DNA of 48,156 nucleotides from a virus. Of this stretch, positions 7,702-18,600 are shown piece after piece. How positions within the stretch are numbered: the stretch's first letter is position 1; each line of letters starts with the position of its first letter. The notes under the pieces are model-generated. The model was given only the letters and a program-made list of their open reading frames with translations. It had not been told where the DNA came from and ran no database searches. The position numbers were made by a program, and so were the translations under genes. The stretch is taken from positions 1 through 48,156 of IMG/VR virus record IMGVR_UViG_3300045973_000083; one strand, given 5' to 3'.

Positions 7702-8586
7702 TTAAAATGGTAATTCTTCTTCTTCAACCGGTGGTTCACCTGCTTGAGGATCGGCAACCGGTGGTTCAGATTTCTTAATCGGGAAGACAATAGTGTCTTC
7801 TTCTTGGGTTTTAGCTACCCAACCGTTAGTGTCGTTACTCCATTTTGGAGTTTCACCCTTAGCCACCATTTCAAGATAATCTTCCGGTTTCTTTGTATAA
7901 ACATCAGACCATGTTAAATCATGATCCAACCATGCTTTCAATTGTACCGGGTCTTTTGATAATGCACTCGGGTCATCATTCAGAATCGAGTTAATTGTGG
8001 TATATTCTTTACCATTGTTAGCTTTCGCTAATACCAATGAAAGAATTAAGTCACGACCGGTAACCGGGTCAGCGATATCTTCTTTGTTACGGTAGATTGG
8101 TACTATTTTGTCAAAAATACCATCTCCTTTTACTGAATATTTAAATCTCCAAAATTTTGGGCCATCGGCTTCATTGTCGCGGTCAATAATTTTAACGATG
8201 TAAAATGTTTTTGAACGGTAATCTTTTGCAAGTTCTTTGTCAGAATCTACGCCTGTTTTTAACAGACTCTCACGAACTTCGTTCAAAGGTGAACGTTTAC
8301 CTTCTTGTGCAGGGTCATATAATTTTACCCATTTTCCATCCACGAACATTTCGTGGAATCTTACTTCAACAAATGGAGATGATCCATCTTTTGTTGGCAG
8401 AATACGAATGTGTCTTTCTTCACCTTTTGAATTCTTAGGTAAAATTGTTGTGAAATACCTTTTAAGGCGATCTTCTTCAGACATTCTTTCTTTTCCATTT
8501 CCGCTTGCGGACTGTTTGTTCTTCTCATACTGTGCCATTACTGAGTCGAACGATTTGCTACTTGTACCTGTACTTGGTGTTGCCAT
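7702..8586 (-). CDS. Single-stranded DNA-binding protein, gp32-like
   Basis: This is the probable replication and recombination SSB. Its 294-aa length matches T4 gp32 (301 aa). It has a basic N-terminal region (RMSEEDRLKRYFTT), a central OB-fold-like core with R-H-I-R-I-L-P near residue 60, VEVRFHEMFVDGKWVKLY, FYIVKIIDRD and FWRFKYSVKGDGIFDKIV, and an acidic C-terminus ending EEEELPF. The gp32 core normally carries a zinc site built from one His and three Cys; this protein contains no cysteine at all, so the site is missing. The acidic tip resembles the protein-docking tail of bacterial SSB (DDDIPF). It heads the replication block, upstream of UvsX, with the GGACA cluster in between. The ATG is preceded by AATTTATT without a Shine-Dalgarno sequence. 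Confidence 0.83.
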   Translation of the reverse strand: MATPSTGTSSKSFDSVMAQYEKNKQSASGNGKERMSEEDRLKRYFTTILPKNSKGEERHIRILPTKDGSSPFVEVRFHEMFVDGKWVKLYDPAQEGKRSPLNEVRESLLKTGVDSDKELAKDYRSKTFYIVKIIDRDNEADGPKFWRFKYSVKGDGIFDKIVPIYRNKEDIADPVTGRDLILSLVLAKANNGKEYTTINSILNDDPSALSKDPVQLKAWLDHDLTWSDVYTKKPEDYLEMVAKGETPKWSNDTNGWVAKTQEEDTIVFPIKKSEPPVADPQAGEPPVEEEELPF

Positions 8587-8635
8587 AATAAATTGTTTTT
8601 AAATTAGTAATTGTTTACTATAATACAAAATATAC

Positions 8636-8666
8636 AAAAAAAAAGTCTGATAACAAAATCAGACTT
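8636..8666 (-). terminator. Rho-independent terminator at end of tail operon
   Basis: The hairpin AAGTCTGAT (8643-8651) with ATCAGACTT (8658-8666) has a 6-nt loop and is followed on the minus strand by about nine U. It closes the unit that ends with the gene at 8712 and isolates the SSB/UvsX unit. The remaining 49 nt up to the SSB start must hold the SSB promoter; I do not recognise its elements. Confidence 0.82.
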
Positions 8667-8711
8667 GATTATTTTTCATAATAAAATGAAAATATTTTTG
8701 TAACCCCCGGT

Positions 8712-9425
8712 TTAATTGAGATAATTACTTTCGGTTGGATTAAATGTTTTTGTGATTTGACCTCTTCCGTAATTTTCAACATCATCTTTGGTTAAAACAT
8801 ATTCATTTTTACCTGACGCTCTCATCTCACCTTGTTTTTCTCTGAAAAAATCATCCGGTTTCTTATTGAACGGATATGAATCGAGTGAACGCATTTCCAG
8901 TTTTTCAATTGGCGTTTTTGGCTTCATTTCTTTTACTTCCATACCCAATTGATCAATTTTCGCTAGAATGTTATCCATTTCAGCTAATTTTGATTCCAAT
9001 TCACCTAATTTCGAGAAAACGTTGTTCATTTGTTGACCATCATTGATTTTACTGTCAGAAGCCGCATCAATCTGTTTCTTAATGTCTTTCGTCATATTAA
9101 CCAAATCGGTAATGTCAATCTCTTCGGTAGTATCATCCGATTCAGTATCAGAGGAAACCTCATCACTTGTTTCATCACCCATATCAGCTCCAAGATCCGC
9201 ACCCGGATCCGCACCCGGATCAGCTCCCGGATCAGCTCCGGCACCCATACCCATATCTTCCGGTTCACCACCCGCACCTTCGGGAGGAACATCACCACCC
9301 GGAGGTGGTGGGGTTGCATTTGGGTCAGCAGGAATTGGTGGTGCCTGTTCATTCATTAATTGTTTTACGTATTTATTAATACCGTTAAACCTATTCAATT
9401 CTTCTTGTAGTTGTTTTTCTAACAT
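8712..9425 (-). CDS. Acidic low-complexity protein with GAD-P repeats, probable virion or assembly protein
   Basis: I do not recognise this 237-residue protein. It has an N-terminal helix (1-26), a Pro/Gly-rich linker (27-62), a GAD(P/L/M) repeat (63-83), a Ser/Asp/Glu-rich stretch (84-105), a heptad-like helix (about 125-167, with KLGELESKLAEMDNILAKI) suited to a coiled coil, and a C-terminal part ending TFNPTESNYLN. The architecture of coiled coil plus flexible acidic linker suggests a scaffold or connecting role, which is inference. It is the last gene of the tail operon, 3 nt after a 64-residue protein, and is followed by a terminator. AGGGG lies 10 nt before the ATG but is also coding sequence of the preceding gene. 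Confidence 0.8.
   Translation of the reverse strand: MLEKQLQEELNRFNGINKYVKQLMNEQAPPIPADPNATPPPPGGDVPPEGAGGEPEDMGMGAGADPGADPGADPGADLGADMGDETSDEVSSDTESDDTTEEIDITDLVNMTKDIKKQIDAASDSKINDGQQMNNVFSKLGELESKLAEMDNILAKIDQLGMEVKEMKPKTPIEKLEMRSLDSYPFNKKPDDFFREKQGEMRASGKNEYVLTKDDVENYGRGQITKTFNPTESNYLN
9177..9239 (-). repeat. 12-nt tandem repeat encoding Gly-Ala-Asp-Pro
   Basis: Five GAD(P/L/M) units (residues 63-82 of the acidic protein) are encoded by near-identical 12-nt units such as GGATCCGGTGCG. The array is expected to expand and contract by slippage without changing frame. Confidence 0.85.
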
Positions 9426-9428
9426 GGC

Positions 9429-9623
9429 TTAGTCCCCTAATAATTGTCTACCGTCTTCGGTAACATATTTTTTATTGATTCTTTCTACGATTCCGTCTAC
9501 GGATCTTATTGTATAACATTCACCGGTTTGAAGATCACAAACTTCTTCTTCACCATCGATTATTTTTTTTGATGTGGTTGGCTTGTTTAAAAAACTATCC
9601 AACACTTCTTTAATGTCTGTCAT
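9429..9623 (-). CDS. Small hypothetical protein with Cys pair
   Basis: This is a 64-residue protein with no recognised family. It has an N-terminal helix (TDIKEVLDSFLN), a beta-rich middle and the segment CDLQTGECYTIRSVDGIV, whose two cysteines are seven positions apart. It lies 3 nt upstream of the acidic GAD-repeat protein and 36 nt downstream of the giant hub-like gene. An ATATTTAT motif ends 11 nt before the ATG, so it is probably expressed late with the virion genes. The compact length and regular codon use argue for a real gene. Confidence 0.75.
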   Translation of the reverse strand: MTDIKEVLDSFLNKPTTSKKIIDGEEEVCDLQTGECYTIRSVDGIVERINKKYVTEDGRQLLGD

Positions 9624-9634
9624 ATTTTTTTTAT

Positions 9635-9642
9635 ATAAATAT
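9635..9642 (-). promoter_or_regulatory. Putative late promoter motif ATATTTAT
   Basis: An exact 8-mer ends 11 nt upstream of the 64-residue protein, in the short gap after the giant hub-like gene. Confidence 0.55.
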
Positions 9643-9659
9643 CTGAATTTTCCTTAATT

Positions 9660-12600
9660 TCATTTAATCAGACGGAAATAAATGACTTCGCCAATTTTAA
9701 CATCCAATTCGTTCATTAAATGTTGGGAAAGTGAAATTCCCATTCCAGAACTAATCGGGCCAGAATATGTATTTGTTATCGGATCGATAATCGAATTTAT
9801 AGTTAAAATCGGATTTTGTGGTGTTGATATTATTTGTTTTGGGTTTAAAAATTCCGTTTTAGTATAGGTTGATATAATATCTGGTGAATTAGTATCAAAA
9901 TGAGTTATATAAAAGTTTTGTGTTTTTTCATATTGTTTAATTTCACCCCATATTGTTGGGGTTTTAAACATAGTCATATGTATATTATCCGAAGTTTTAA
10001 TTCCGGTAACATATGATCTTAACCATTGACCAGTATCTTTATAATTTATTAATTGAATTTCATTAAACCCGGTATATCCATTGTAAGCTATCTTATAATC
10101 AGTAATACCATAATCATTTACTAATGTTTCACCCGGAATTCGTGTTACTCCCATATCGGTAGTACTAGACCCTTTATTTGTTGTAATCGTTGTGCTCGTA
10201 TTTGTAATTCCGGTATTATTTGTGGTTACCCCCGTTAATTCATTCTTTGTTAATGTCTTTGCGGTAGCACTCATTCTATCGAAGAATCCACGATAACTAG
10301 CTAAGAATGAGTCTTCTGGTTTTGGCAACGATTCTCTGGGTATTCTTGTTCCTTTAAATGAAGTTTCGATTCCGGTTGGCTTAATATTATGTGTAACTTC
10401 AGTAATCCAATATGATCCCCGGAATAGTGGTATGTTTTTGATATAAAAATACATTGTTGGTTGAATCATTACATTACCCATACACGTAACTTCACATTGG
10501 TACGATGATTGTCTAAAAATATCAAATAATCCAACATCAATTTGTGCTGTACTTGATCCTGTTTCAGTTGTTCCTAATCTTTCCAATACTTTAAAGGATT
10601 CTGAAGTGTTTCTTATTGACGTTTGGTCTAAATTTACTGATTTAAAAATAGATTGATTTTGATCACCGAAACTAACTTCAAATGCAACTACTTTATTTGA
10701 ATTTGTAAAATCCGTACCTCTAAAAATATCTGGTGTAATAATTATTGGGTTTTTACTTGCACTTCCAATATTAAATCCATCATCCTTGAACATATAATAG
10801 TTTTTACTGATGTCAGACATATCAAGATGTTTTGATGTCGGGCCAATATATTGTAAAATTGTTTTAGGGGTAGCGTCTTCATAATCTACTTCTAAGAATG
10901 TTCCAAACATAGTTTGAGCAATTGTTTTCGATGGAGCAACCTTAACTTTACCGTTTACGTTGGTTTGATAAAAATTAACATATGCCGGGATAACCCGGAT
11001 GTCAAATCCGCTATCTTGTATAAGTAAAGTTATTGCACTAAACAGATTAATGTCATTATTTTTTCTATTTGTTAATGATAATAATTTAATCATATCAAGA
11101 TACACTAAATTACCAACATCTTTATTTGCACGATCCAGAAATAGAAATTCTTCCATTAATAATCGTTGACCTAAAGAATTACCGGCAACCCATTTATCGT
11201 TAAATGATTTAAAATAGTTATATAATTCCAGTTTTATTGGATCCTCATTATATCCCTTATTTGCTGTTAATGTATCCTTTCCGTCATCGTATTTCAAACT
11301 ACTGAATTTAGAAATAATGTTATTTAAAAATAACGTTAATTGGTTTGTTGATGTAGTGGAAAAAATTGGCGTAAGATATTCAATTAACTTATTATTATTT
11401 AATGATTGATTATTTGCTCTCAATCCGGCATAGATGAAAATAATTAATCTGAATTGTTTAATATTTTCATTGTTTAATTCAATATTATTCACTCTGAAAA
11501 AATCGACATAATATCCATCTAAATCTTCGCCTAAAAATAGTTTAATATTATTTACGTTTGGTAATACTTGTGATTCATTGAAGTTATTTAATGGTAAATT
11601 TTGTTTATAAGTATGAATGAATCCGTCTAATACGTATGTGTCAACTTCTCTCGGGTTTCCCAACGTTATTTTAACTAAATTATCGTTAGACACCATATGT
11701 GTTGATAAACTCTCTAAATTACTAATTTGGTTATTTTTAAGTACGTTAATTAAATCCCCGGTTGTTAACCCGGTCATACTAGATATAATATCAATCGATA
11801 CAATCTCTTTTAAAAGTTCTTGAAAATTAGAGTATTTGATATTAAGGGGATTATATGTTAACTCAGTGTTAACCCTTTCACCGGCAAAATCTAAAAACAT
11901 TCGTTCGAACTCGTCCAATATGTCGGGTTTAAATGTGGCAATTAAATCAAATACTTTCTTATTATTAGATGATAATGAATATTCATTATTTATTGAACGA
12001 AAATATTGATCGGGTGTTGGAAATGTCTGTATAGAATAATCAACCTCATCGTGAATATCTGCCGTCCATATACATCTAAAACTGTCTTGAATCGATAAGG
12101 AGTAATCACTTGACTCTATTGTAATGTGACCGTTTGATGGTAATAAAGTGTATCTTAAATCGTTTTCATCATATTTTGTGTTATCAATGAATGATGCCCA
12201 TGACGTGAATAATCCATTATTTTCATAAATTAGATTATTACCCCCTTTAGTTATTGTTTCTGTATATAGTGAAGTTGCACCTGTTGATCCTTGATCGAAA
12301 AATTCATATCCATTTACAATTCCATTAAATATATTTTGATAATATGGAAATAATCCGACATTATTTTTTGTTGATGGATTTACTGTCATTACAATATTAT
12401 TATTAACCCCCGGAATTGTTGAGTATGTTCTATTCAACAAATTATCAAAAAATAAATTAATATCGATTGGGACTGTTATTCCATTTATAATATCTATTGA
12501 TTCAGTTATATATTTTTTATATCTATGGTATATTGATCCCCATTTTAATATTAAATGATATGGTACAAAATGTGTTGATCCAACTTCTCTAAAAATACTT

Positions 12601-15302
12601 GAGACTAAAGTTAAATCTATTGTAGGTTGACCGTTATTTACTTGTTTATCAAGAACGCTTGACGATATTTTACTATCTAAATCAACAAAGGGTAATGAAT
12701 TTAATAATAAATAAGCCGACCCAGTGTATTTTCCGTCAATATTATTGCTACTAATAAAATCAGTATATAATTGTTTGTGAAAATATGGCGTGTTTAAAAT
12801 TGATTTTTTTATTTCTCCATATTCGGTATTAAAATTAATCTTACTATTAAAAAGGTTTAAATTTCCTGTGGATGACTTTACCCACATCATTCCGTCTAAT
12901 GGAGAATTTATGAACCCATCTTCATTACTAATTGATAACATTTTATTTAATAGTAAATTATTAGGATTAAATGTCTTTTGTCCTAAATATGTTAGGTAGG
13001 TTTTTGAATTAAATGGATAAATTGATGATCTGTAATCTTCCGGTTTGTAATTCAAAAGATAATTTGATAAATTGGTATAATCGGTATCGTGAATTACGTT
13101 TTTAATTGATTTATCATATTTTTCAATTTTAAAATCATTTTGAACGCCATTAACAATATATGGAATTGTTGGCTCCTGACTAATTAAATAAGGAAATCTA
13201 TCATATAATGAGTTTTCTTTCATTTTGGTAGTGTACTCATTAATATTATGAATATTAGATTTAAGAAAATTAATAAGGTAAGCGTCTTCATTTATTTGTT
13301 CCTTCAAAGTGTCAAATTCAATGTTTGATAACTCAACTATTGTATTATTATCAAACGAATTATATGACGTTAGGTATCTTCCACGTTCGAAAAGTTCATA
13401 TAGTATTGATATGGTGGATTTATCAGTATATGGAATAATATTCATTACTTCTGTAAATGAACATAACTGTTTATTTTCAACAGTATTTACATCATCAAAA
13501 ACGTAAATTAAATTTTCAGGCGTACCTTGCTTATCTTCTAATCCGTCACTTTTCTTGGTTGAGACTTGATAATAATTTTCAACGAAATCAACTTCCGGCC
13601 ATAATATTGGATTATCTGAATTTAATTTTCCGATCATTTCTAAACTTCCCGGATACATCAATACCGATTGTGCTCCGTCCGATCCTTGTTTTTTTACTTC
13701 CGGCCATGGGTATATGTCTTCACTATTCGTAGATTTATCTGTTAAAACATTTTTTAACACCTTTTTTCTATCATTTCCCTGATCATATGCCTTTTGATGT
13801 ACATCTTTTAATAATCGAATATATGCATCAGCATTAGCCATTATAACCCCGAAAATATTACGAATTGTTGGTTCAAATCCGATACCATTTACATCATCTC
13901 TAACAATGGTATTCATCTTTTTCTCAATCAAGTCTTCTAAGTTTTTTCTTTGGGCAGTATAATCTTTACTTGCATTGACAATAATATCTTGTATTGATGT
14001 AATATCAACCCCAATTACAGGATTATTTAATCCGTCTTTACCTTGTATGTAAAAATTCTTTATATTTTTTAATTTTTCGAGAGAAATGGTATGCGTGTGT
14101 AAATCTTTATCAATAATAAGTGAATTATCAATTTTTAATCCAAATACCACGTTATTATCCAAATTTAGTGTTGCCCGTTTTAATATCAATTCGAGACTAC
14201 CATTACCGTCACCAACCACTAAATTAATATTATTTTTATTTTTATCCACTAATTCGAAATATGGTTTACCGGGATAAGATATGTAAGCATTTACCAGATT
14301 TCTACTTTTCCATTGTTGTACCGCTGAATTAAGAGTCATAAAATCATTTTCATAATCCTTTATTCCTGCCAACGCTTTATGATCAATTATTGTTTTAAAG
14401 ACATTTGTTTCGAGAATTTTATTTAACCTACCCGCGGTAATGATAATTTCTCTCAGGGTTTTTACAGGAAAATCATTTGGTAATAGTCCCTTATTTTTAT
14501 ATTCTTGATATACCGCAGATAATGTTTGGTATCCTTTTGTTGACCTCTTTATTTTTTGTTCGATATAACCATCCTTATCTTTTGCTCCCGGGTCACCAAC
14601 CTTAACTTTATACATATATGCGGCATTTAAAATACCTTCTAATGGTATGTCAGTCATAAAGGCATATGTTGATCCAACAAAACTTGAATCAATTTCAAAA
14701 TTTCCGGACGATGCATTATATTTTGAATTGAATTTAATTAAATGTAATCTATATTTTAATGCTTTACCATAATAACCTTTAATTGTTAGATAAAAAATTG
14801 GCCAAGGTAAATGAAAGAACGCTTTATATGGTGAATTCTCGGGTGATTCAAATAGTGTTTTACCTCTAACATCAATAAATTTAATAGTTACTCGGGGAAT
14901 AAAATTTGTTCCACCAACAACTACTGAAATACTGTCAATACCGAAACTTTGTCCAGTTTCATCATTTTGACGAAATATATCGTTCGTTGTCTTACCTTTA
15001 AATTCAGTATATGGATTAGTCCATGTAGTATCGAAATCTTTACCACTAATACCATTTTGCATGAAATTTAAATTACCTTTTGCTATTGATAATAAAGTTT
15101 CTTGATTATTACTTGTTGCTAGAATTGTTCGTGGTATTAAATCGGCTTCTAAATTAACATACATCATTAAGTTTTCCGGTTCAACACTCCTTGGCACGAC
15201 ATTACCATCCGATACAACACTATTTGGATCAATAAAGATCAAATTGTTTTGGTCGGTTTTAATTAGAATATCATTCGTTGACGTTAAGTTATTATTCCCC
15301 AT
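9660..15302 (-). CDS. Giant baseplate hub-like structural protein (1880 aa)
   Basis: This is probably a baseplate/hub component. The N-terminal region contains VTIKFIDVRGKTLFESPENS and then FHLPWPIFYLTIKGYYGKAL, KYRLHLIKFNS and STYAFMTDIPLEGIL (about 115-235), a beta-rich pattern like hub domains of contractile tails. Near residues 1600-1660 the segment CEVTCMGNVMIQPTMYFYIK and then GSYWITEVTHNIKPTGIETS resembles the C-terminal hub domain of gp27/gp44-type proteins. The middle of about 1300 residues is unassigned, rich in Asn and Ser and without catalytic motifs that I can see. A Thr/Ser-rich linker (about residues 1695-1725) precedes a C-terminal domain. It overlaps the LysM/gp53-like gene by 11 nt. 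That order (tape measure, large structural protein, LysM-like, hub) fits a baseplate operon. T4 gp27 is only 391 aa, so the size is notable. Confidence 0.72.
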   Translation of the reverse strand: MGNNNLTSTNDILIKTDQNNLIFIDPNSVVSDGNVVPRSVEPENLMMYVNLEADLIPRTILATSNNQETLLSIAKGNLNFMQNGISGKDFDTTWTNPYTEFKGKTTNDIFRQNDETGQSFGIDSISVVVGGTNFIPRVTIKFIDVRGKTLFESPENSPYKAFFHLPWPIFYLTIKGYYGKALKYRLHLIKFNSKYNASSGNFEIDSSFVGSTYAFMTDIPLEGILNAAYMYKVKVGDPGAKDKDGYIEQKIKRSTKGYQTLSAVYQEYKNKGLLPNDFPVKTLREIIITAGRLNKILETNVFKTIIDHKALAGIKDYENDFMTLNSAVQQWKSRNLVNAYISYPGKPYFELVDKNKNNINLVVGDGNGSLELILKRATLNLDNNVVFGLKIDNSLIIDKDLHTHTISLEKLKNIKNFYIQGKDGLNNPVIGVDITSIQDIIVNASKDYTAQRKNLEDLIEKKMNTIVRDDVNGIGFEPTIRNIFGVIMANADAYIRLLKDVHQKAYDQGNDRKKVLKNVLTDKSTNSEDIYPWPEVKKQGSDGAQSVLMYPGSLEMIGKLNSDNPILWPEVDFVENYYQVSTKKSDGLEDKQGTPENLIYVFDDVNTVENKQLCSFTEVMNIIPYTDKSTISILYELFERGRYLTSYNSFDNNTIVELSNIEFDTLKEQINEDAYLINFLKSNIHNINEYTTKMKENSLYDRFPYLISQEPTIPYIVNGVQNDFKIEKYDKSIKNVIHDTDYTNLSNYLLNYKPEDYRSSIYPFNSKTYLTYLGQKTFNPNNLLLNKMLSISNEDGFINSPLDGMMWVKSSTGNLNLFNSKINFNTEYGEIKKSILNTPYFHKQLYTDFISSNNIDGKYTGSAYLLLNSLPFVDLDSKISSSVLDKQVNNGQPTIDLTLVSSIFREVGSTHFVPYHLILKWGSIYHRYKKYITESIDIINGITVPIDINLFFDNLLNRTYSTIPGVNNNIVMTVNPSTKNNVGLFPYYQNIFNGIVNGYEFFDQGSTGATSLYTETITKGGNNLIYENNGLFTSWASFIDNTKYDENDLRYTLLPSNGHITIESSDYSLSIQDSFRCIWTADIHDEVDYSIQTFPTPDQYFRSINNEYSLSSNNKKVFDLIATFKPDILDEFERMFLDFAGERVNTELTYNPLNIKYSNFQELLKEIVSIDIISSMTGLTTGDLINVLKNNQISNLESLSTHMVSNDNLVKITLGNPREVDTYVLDGFIHTYKQNLPLNNFNESQVLPNVNNIKLFLGEDLDGYYVDFFRVNNIELNNENIKQFRLIIFIYAGLRANNQSLNNNKLIEYLTPIFSTTSTNQLTLFLNNIISKFSSLKYDDGKDTLTANKGYNEDPIKLELYNYFKSFNDKWVAGNSLGQRLLMEEFLFLDRANKDVGNLVYLDMIKLLSLTNRKNNDINLFSAITLLIQDSGFDIRVIPAYVNFYQTNVNGKVKVAPSKTIAQTMFGTFLEVDYEDATPKTILQYIGPTSKHLDMSDISKNYYMFKDDGFNIGSASKNPIIITPDIFRGTDFTNSNKVVAFEVSFGDQNQSIFKSVNLDQTSIRNTSESFKVLERLGTTETGSSTAQIDVGLFDIFRQSSYQCEVTCMGNVMIQPTMYFYIKNIPLFRGSYWITEVTHNIKPTGIETSFKGTRIPRESLPKPEDSFLASYRGFFDRMSATAKTLTKNELTGVTTNNTGITNTSTTITTNKGSSTTDMGVTRIPGETLVNDYGITDYKIAYNGYTGFNEIQLINYKDTGQWLRSYVTGIKTSDNIHMTMFKTPTIWGEIKQYEKTQNFYITHFDTNSPDIISTYTKTEFLNPKQIISTPQNPILTINSIIDPITNTYSGPISSGMGISLSQHLMNELDVKIGEVIYFRLIK

Positions 15303-15615
15303 AATATAATTTATACAATTCTACGTTTTTTTTATAATCTTGTAAAGTTGATACTAAAGGAAATGGTATCCTAAGTAATGAATTGTTCGGTATTTCAAAT
15401 TCAATACTTCCCACCGTTGGGTTTGCTAATAAAATTAACCAACCAAAAAGAGGGGAATTGTATTTATCCTGTGATATTTTATCCAACCTGTCTATATTCT
15501 TTTTAAATTGAACAACTTGATCTGTTGATTTAAAAGGTATATTAATTCCGGGAACGATATTAAATGATCCTTCCGTATAAAAATATTGGTATCTATCAAA
15601 ATATTGGTTGCTCAT
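15292..15615 (-). CDS. LysM/tail-X-like baseplate protein (gp53-like)
   Basis: This 107-residue protein has the layout of the tail-X / gp53 / LysM-like baseplate proteins that connect the hub and wedges. It has an N-terminal extension, then KNIDRLDKISQDKYNSPLFG, WLILLANPTVG (residues about 56-71), and LLRIPFP near the C-terminus, matching the family pattern of ordered period, W-(L/V)-I-x-x-A-N-P and L-R-I-P. The C-terminal helix is LQDYKKNVELYKLYYG. Its start shares a base with the stop of the 1578-aa gene (TAATG) and its end overlaps the next gene by 11 nt, so the three are translationally coupled. The family call is by pattern only. Confidence 0.68.
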   Translation of the reverse strand: MSNQYFDRYQYFYTEGSFNIVPGINIPFKSTDQVVQFKKNIDRLDKISQDKYNSPLFGWLILLANPTVGSIEFEIPNNSLLRIPFPLVSTLQDYKKNVELYKLYYGE

Positions 15616-18600
15616 TATCTATAAAAATTTAATTTATTTGTTAAAGGTGATTTTGATGTATTAAATACTTTAGCTAACTCTTGACTCTCCAATGTGTTGA
15701 TAATTAATATTGGATCACCCACTACATCATAAGTAGCTACAAAATCGTTTTTTGTAATTGGATATTTGAAATTAAATGTTTTTTCACTTTCAGGATATGG
15801 AATATATAAATCCAACGTTGTTCCAACCATATTGATAGTATTTTGAGAGAAGATATTTGGACGGGTTTTATATAATTCAATTATCCCTGAAATTTTATAT
15901 CTCAATAATGTTTTTAAAAATCCTTCCATGTCGTTAACCGTCATAGTTGATGTTTTAAAATTATATGTAACCGGAGTTAGATCTTCATAAAATTTTGAGG
16001 CATTATCGGTAATAAAACTAATCACTTTAGAATAATTATCATATATTTCAGTACCAACAATAGGGGTACTATTAACAATGGTTTTTGATACTCCCTTATC
16101 AATCATACCATCCTCATGATAATCAACAAGAAAATTTAATTTATCTAATGTTAAAATGAGTTTATTGCGTTCTGTTTCAATAGGTGTTATTCCAGTTGAT
16201 TTGTAACTATTAAATCCATCAATGAGATCGTTAATTGCCCCAGTAACATATGGTTTTAATAAAGATTCGGATGATGTGATTTCAGATGCAGACATAAAAC
16301 TATTAAATCCAAATAATGTTGTTAAATTAACCGTCGATAAATTTATGGTTGATATCATATCATTCTTAAATTTCATTGATAATTGTTCAAATTCTTGTCC
16401 AATTGGGTATTCTCCAAGTAAATTAATTGTTCCACTTCCGGATACGTCATATTCATAAATTGATCTATATGTCGGAGATAAAAACATTGAAGCAATGGTT
16501 AATCCATATTTTGTAATTAAAGCATTATATCCAGATTGAAATGACTTAAAATATGATGAAACATAATCAAATACATCATTTGTTGTTTCATTATATGATA
16601 ATGTTGTTCCATTATTAATAAAAAATCCGATAAATGTCCCTTCAATTACTTTATTTGTGTCCGTTATTTTACTAACTGGAAGTAATTCTTCATATGGCGG
16701 GTTTGATAAAACTCTTTCATATTGTTCTTTATTAAGTTTTAATCCTTCAGCATCTTGAGTTGATGTCGCTCTAGGATCATAAACCTCAGTATTTGCGTAG
16801 AAGTTTGATGATAATGCGTTTTGTAATCTTTCAACCGGTTTTTCCATACCATGACCACCGATAAATGAGACCTGTAAGGTCACGTTCGCTAACATTGGTT
16901 GTACACCTATACCTTCAGGGTTTAAGTCCCAAATTCCTTCTTCAAATGTGATATTAACGTCTCTAATAATAATTTTGGAATGGTAGAAGTCACCAATTCT
17001 CATTACACAAATTGGTGGAGGGCCAAATGTCGTATTTCTAGCTCTAAGATCACTCTCATCTGAGATACCTTTAATCGGCATAGTGTCCCCGGGTCTAACA
17101 CATTGTTGTAAAAATGTTAACCTACTATTTAACCCCTCCGGGGTCATTGAGTGAAATGCAGGATGGAAATATTTCAATTTTTCCCTTAATGAGGAAAATT
17201 GAATTGGACTAATATCTTCGAGTTTTTTAAAATAATAACATTCCGATAATGATCTCATAACTATTTTTTTCAATTCATCTATCGGTGGGGTTGTTTTTTT
17301 TGATGTTGCCCTTTCGCTTGACATTGGTAGTGCCGTTTTAGGTAATGTTGTACTTGAAGAGGCGTACATCATAGCTATTGGGTCATTTTTTGTATCGGTT
17401 GAATCTTTAGTTGAATATTCTAAAGTTACTTCAGATTGTCTACAATAGAAATTAGTTATTGCTGTTCTTTTAAGTTCAGGTGAATTAAGTAATATTTGAT
17501 TTGCTTGACTACAATCAACACCATGACTTCCGGGTGATTGCTCTCCCATATTTTTTACATAATTAATAATAAATGTACCATCAGAATTATAACCTAAATC
17601 TGCAAAACTAAATGTAATATCAGACTCAACGGACGTAATATCGTTTGGAGTTACAGTATTTTTCCATGTTACTAAATCTGTACTGGAATTCGATGATGAT
17701 AAACGATTTATAATATCAAGTATAATACTATAACTTCTTCTATATGAAAGTTTTAAATTATAATTTGAGGTATCAACCGATGATGTTGAGGATAATAGGT
17801 TTAAAGTGATATTACTTATAGTATTTCCCGATAACCCAGATTTTATTTCATTTAAGGTATTTGTATAATCACTATAATTTTTTGTTAATTCTATGAACGC
17901 ATTATCTAAATCCGTAAACATTTTTGATTTTAGATCATCAGGATTAGATGGCCACGTATCAAGATCATGTCCAAATATTGATTTGTAATCGTGTTTTCTT
18001 ATTGGCCCCCAAATTTGACCTGTACTTGGATATAATAAAAAGTTTAAACCACGTCCTAAATCAGTTGTATATTGTGCCTCACTATTTAAAAATCCGTTGT
18101 ATAATGATGTAAAATTATCGTTAGTATATAATTCATTTGGAACACCACTACCTTTTGCCCCCGGGTAATTATCATTATAATATAGAGTTGTATTAAAACT
18201 ATGTTTTACAGTTTTATTTGTATCAACATTAATTGGTTTAGTTGGTAGAACAGGGGGTAATATCTCATTTTTTATTGTTGATGCAGTATTTGGATCTTTT
18301 GATCCACCAACAAACATTTTAACTGTATTAATATCTGTTTGAGATAATGTTGGGTATTGTCTTATTAAACTATAAAAATCCACATTAACACACCCGGCAA
18401 AGAACGCATTAATATAATTATCAGATTCTTCATCTGACATACCTTTAAATAAATCACTCACCATTAAGTTTAAAATACTGGGGTGGTCAACAATCACTTT
18501 AAATGATACCGTACCATTTCTTTCAGTATTTTGATAGGTATATACCGGTTCCGGTCTTCCTAAGAAGGTATTTGATTCCCATTTGGCAGAATTTTGTTCA

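Noticed and set aside
8205-8602. Plus-strand ORFs of 77 and 121 residues opposite SSB
   Set aside because: Antisense shadows of the gp32-like gene without recognisable features.
9030-9432. Plus-strand ORFs of 109 and 129 residues opposite the GAD-repeat protein
   Set aside because: They lie wholly antisense to the acidic protein and arise from its repeats (Ser/Ala/Pro-rich shadow); no start context or family.
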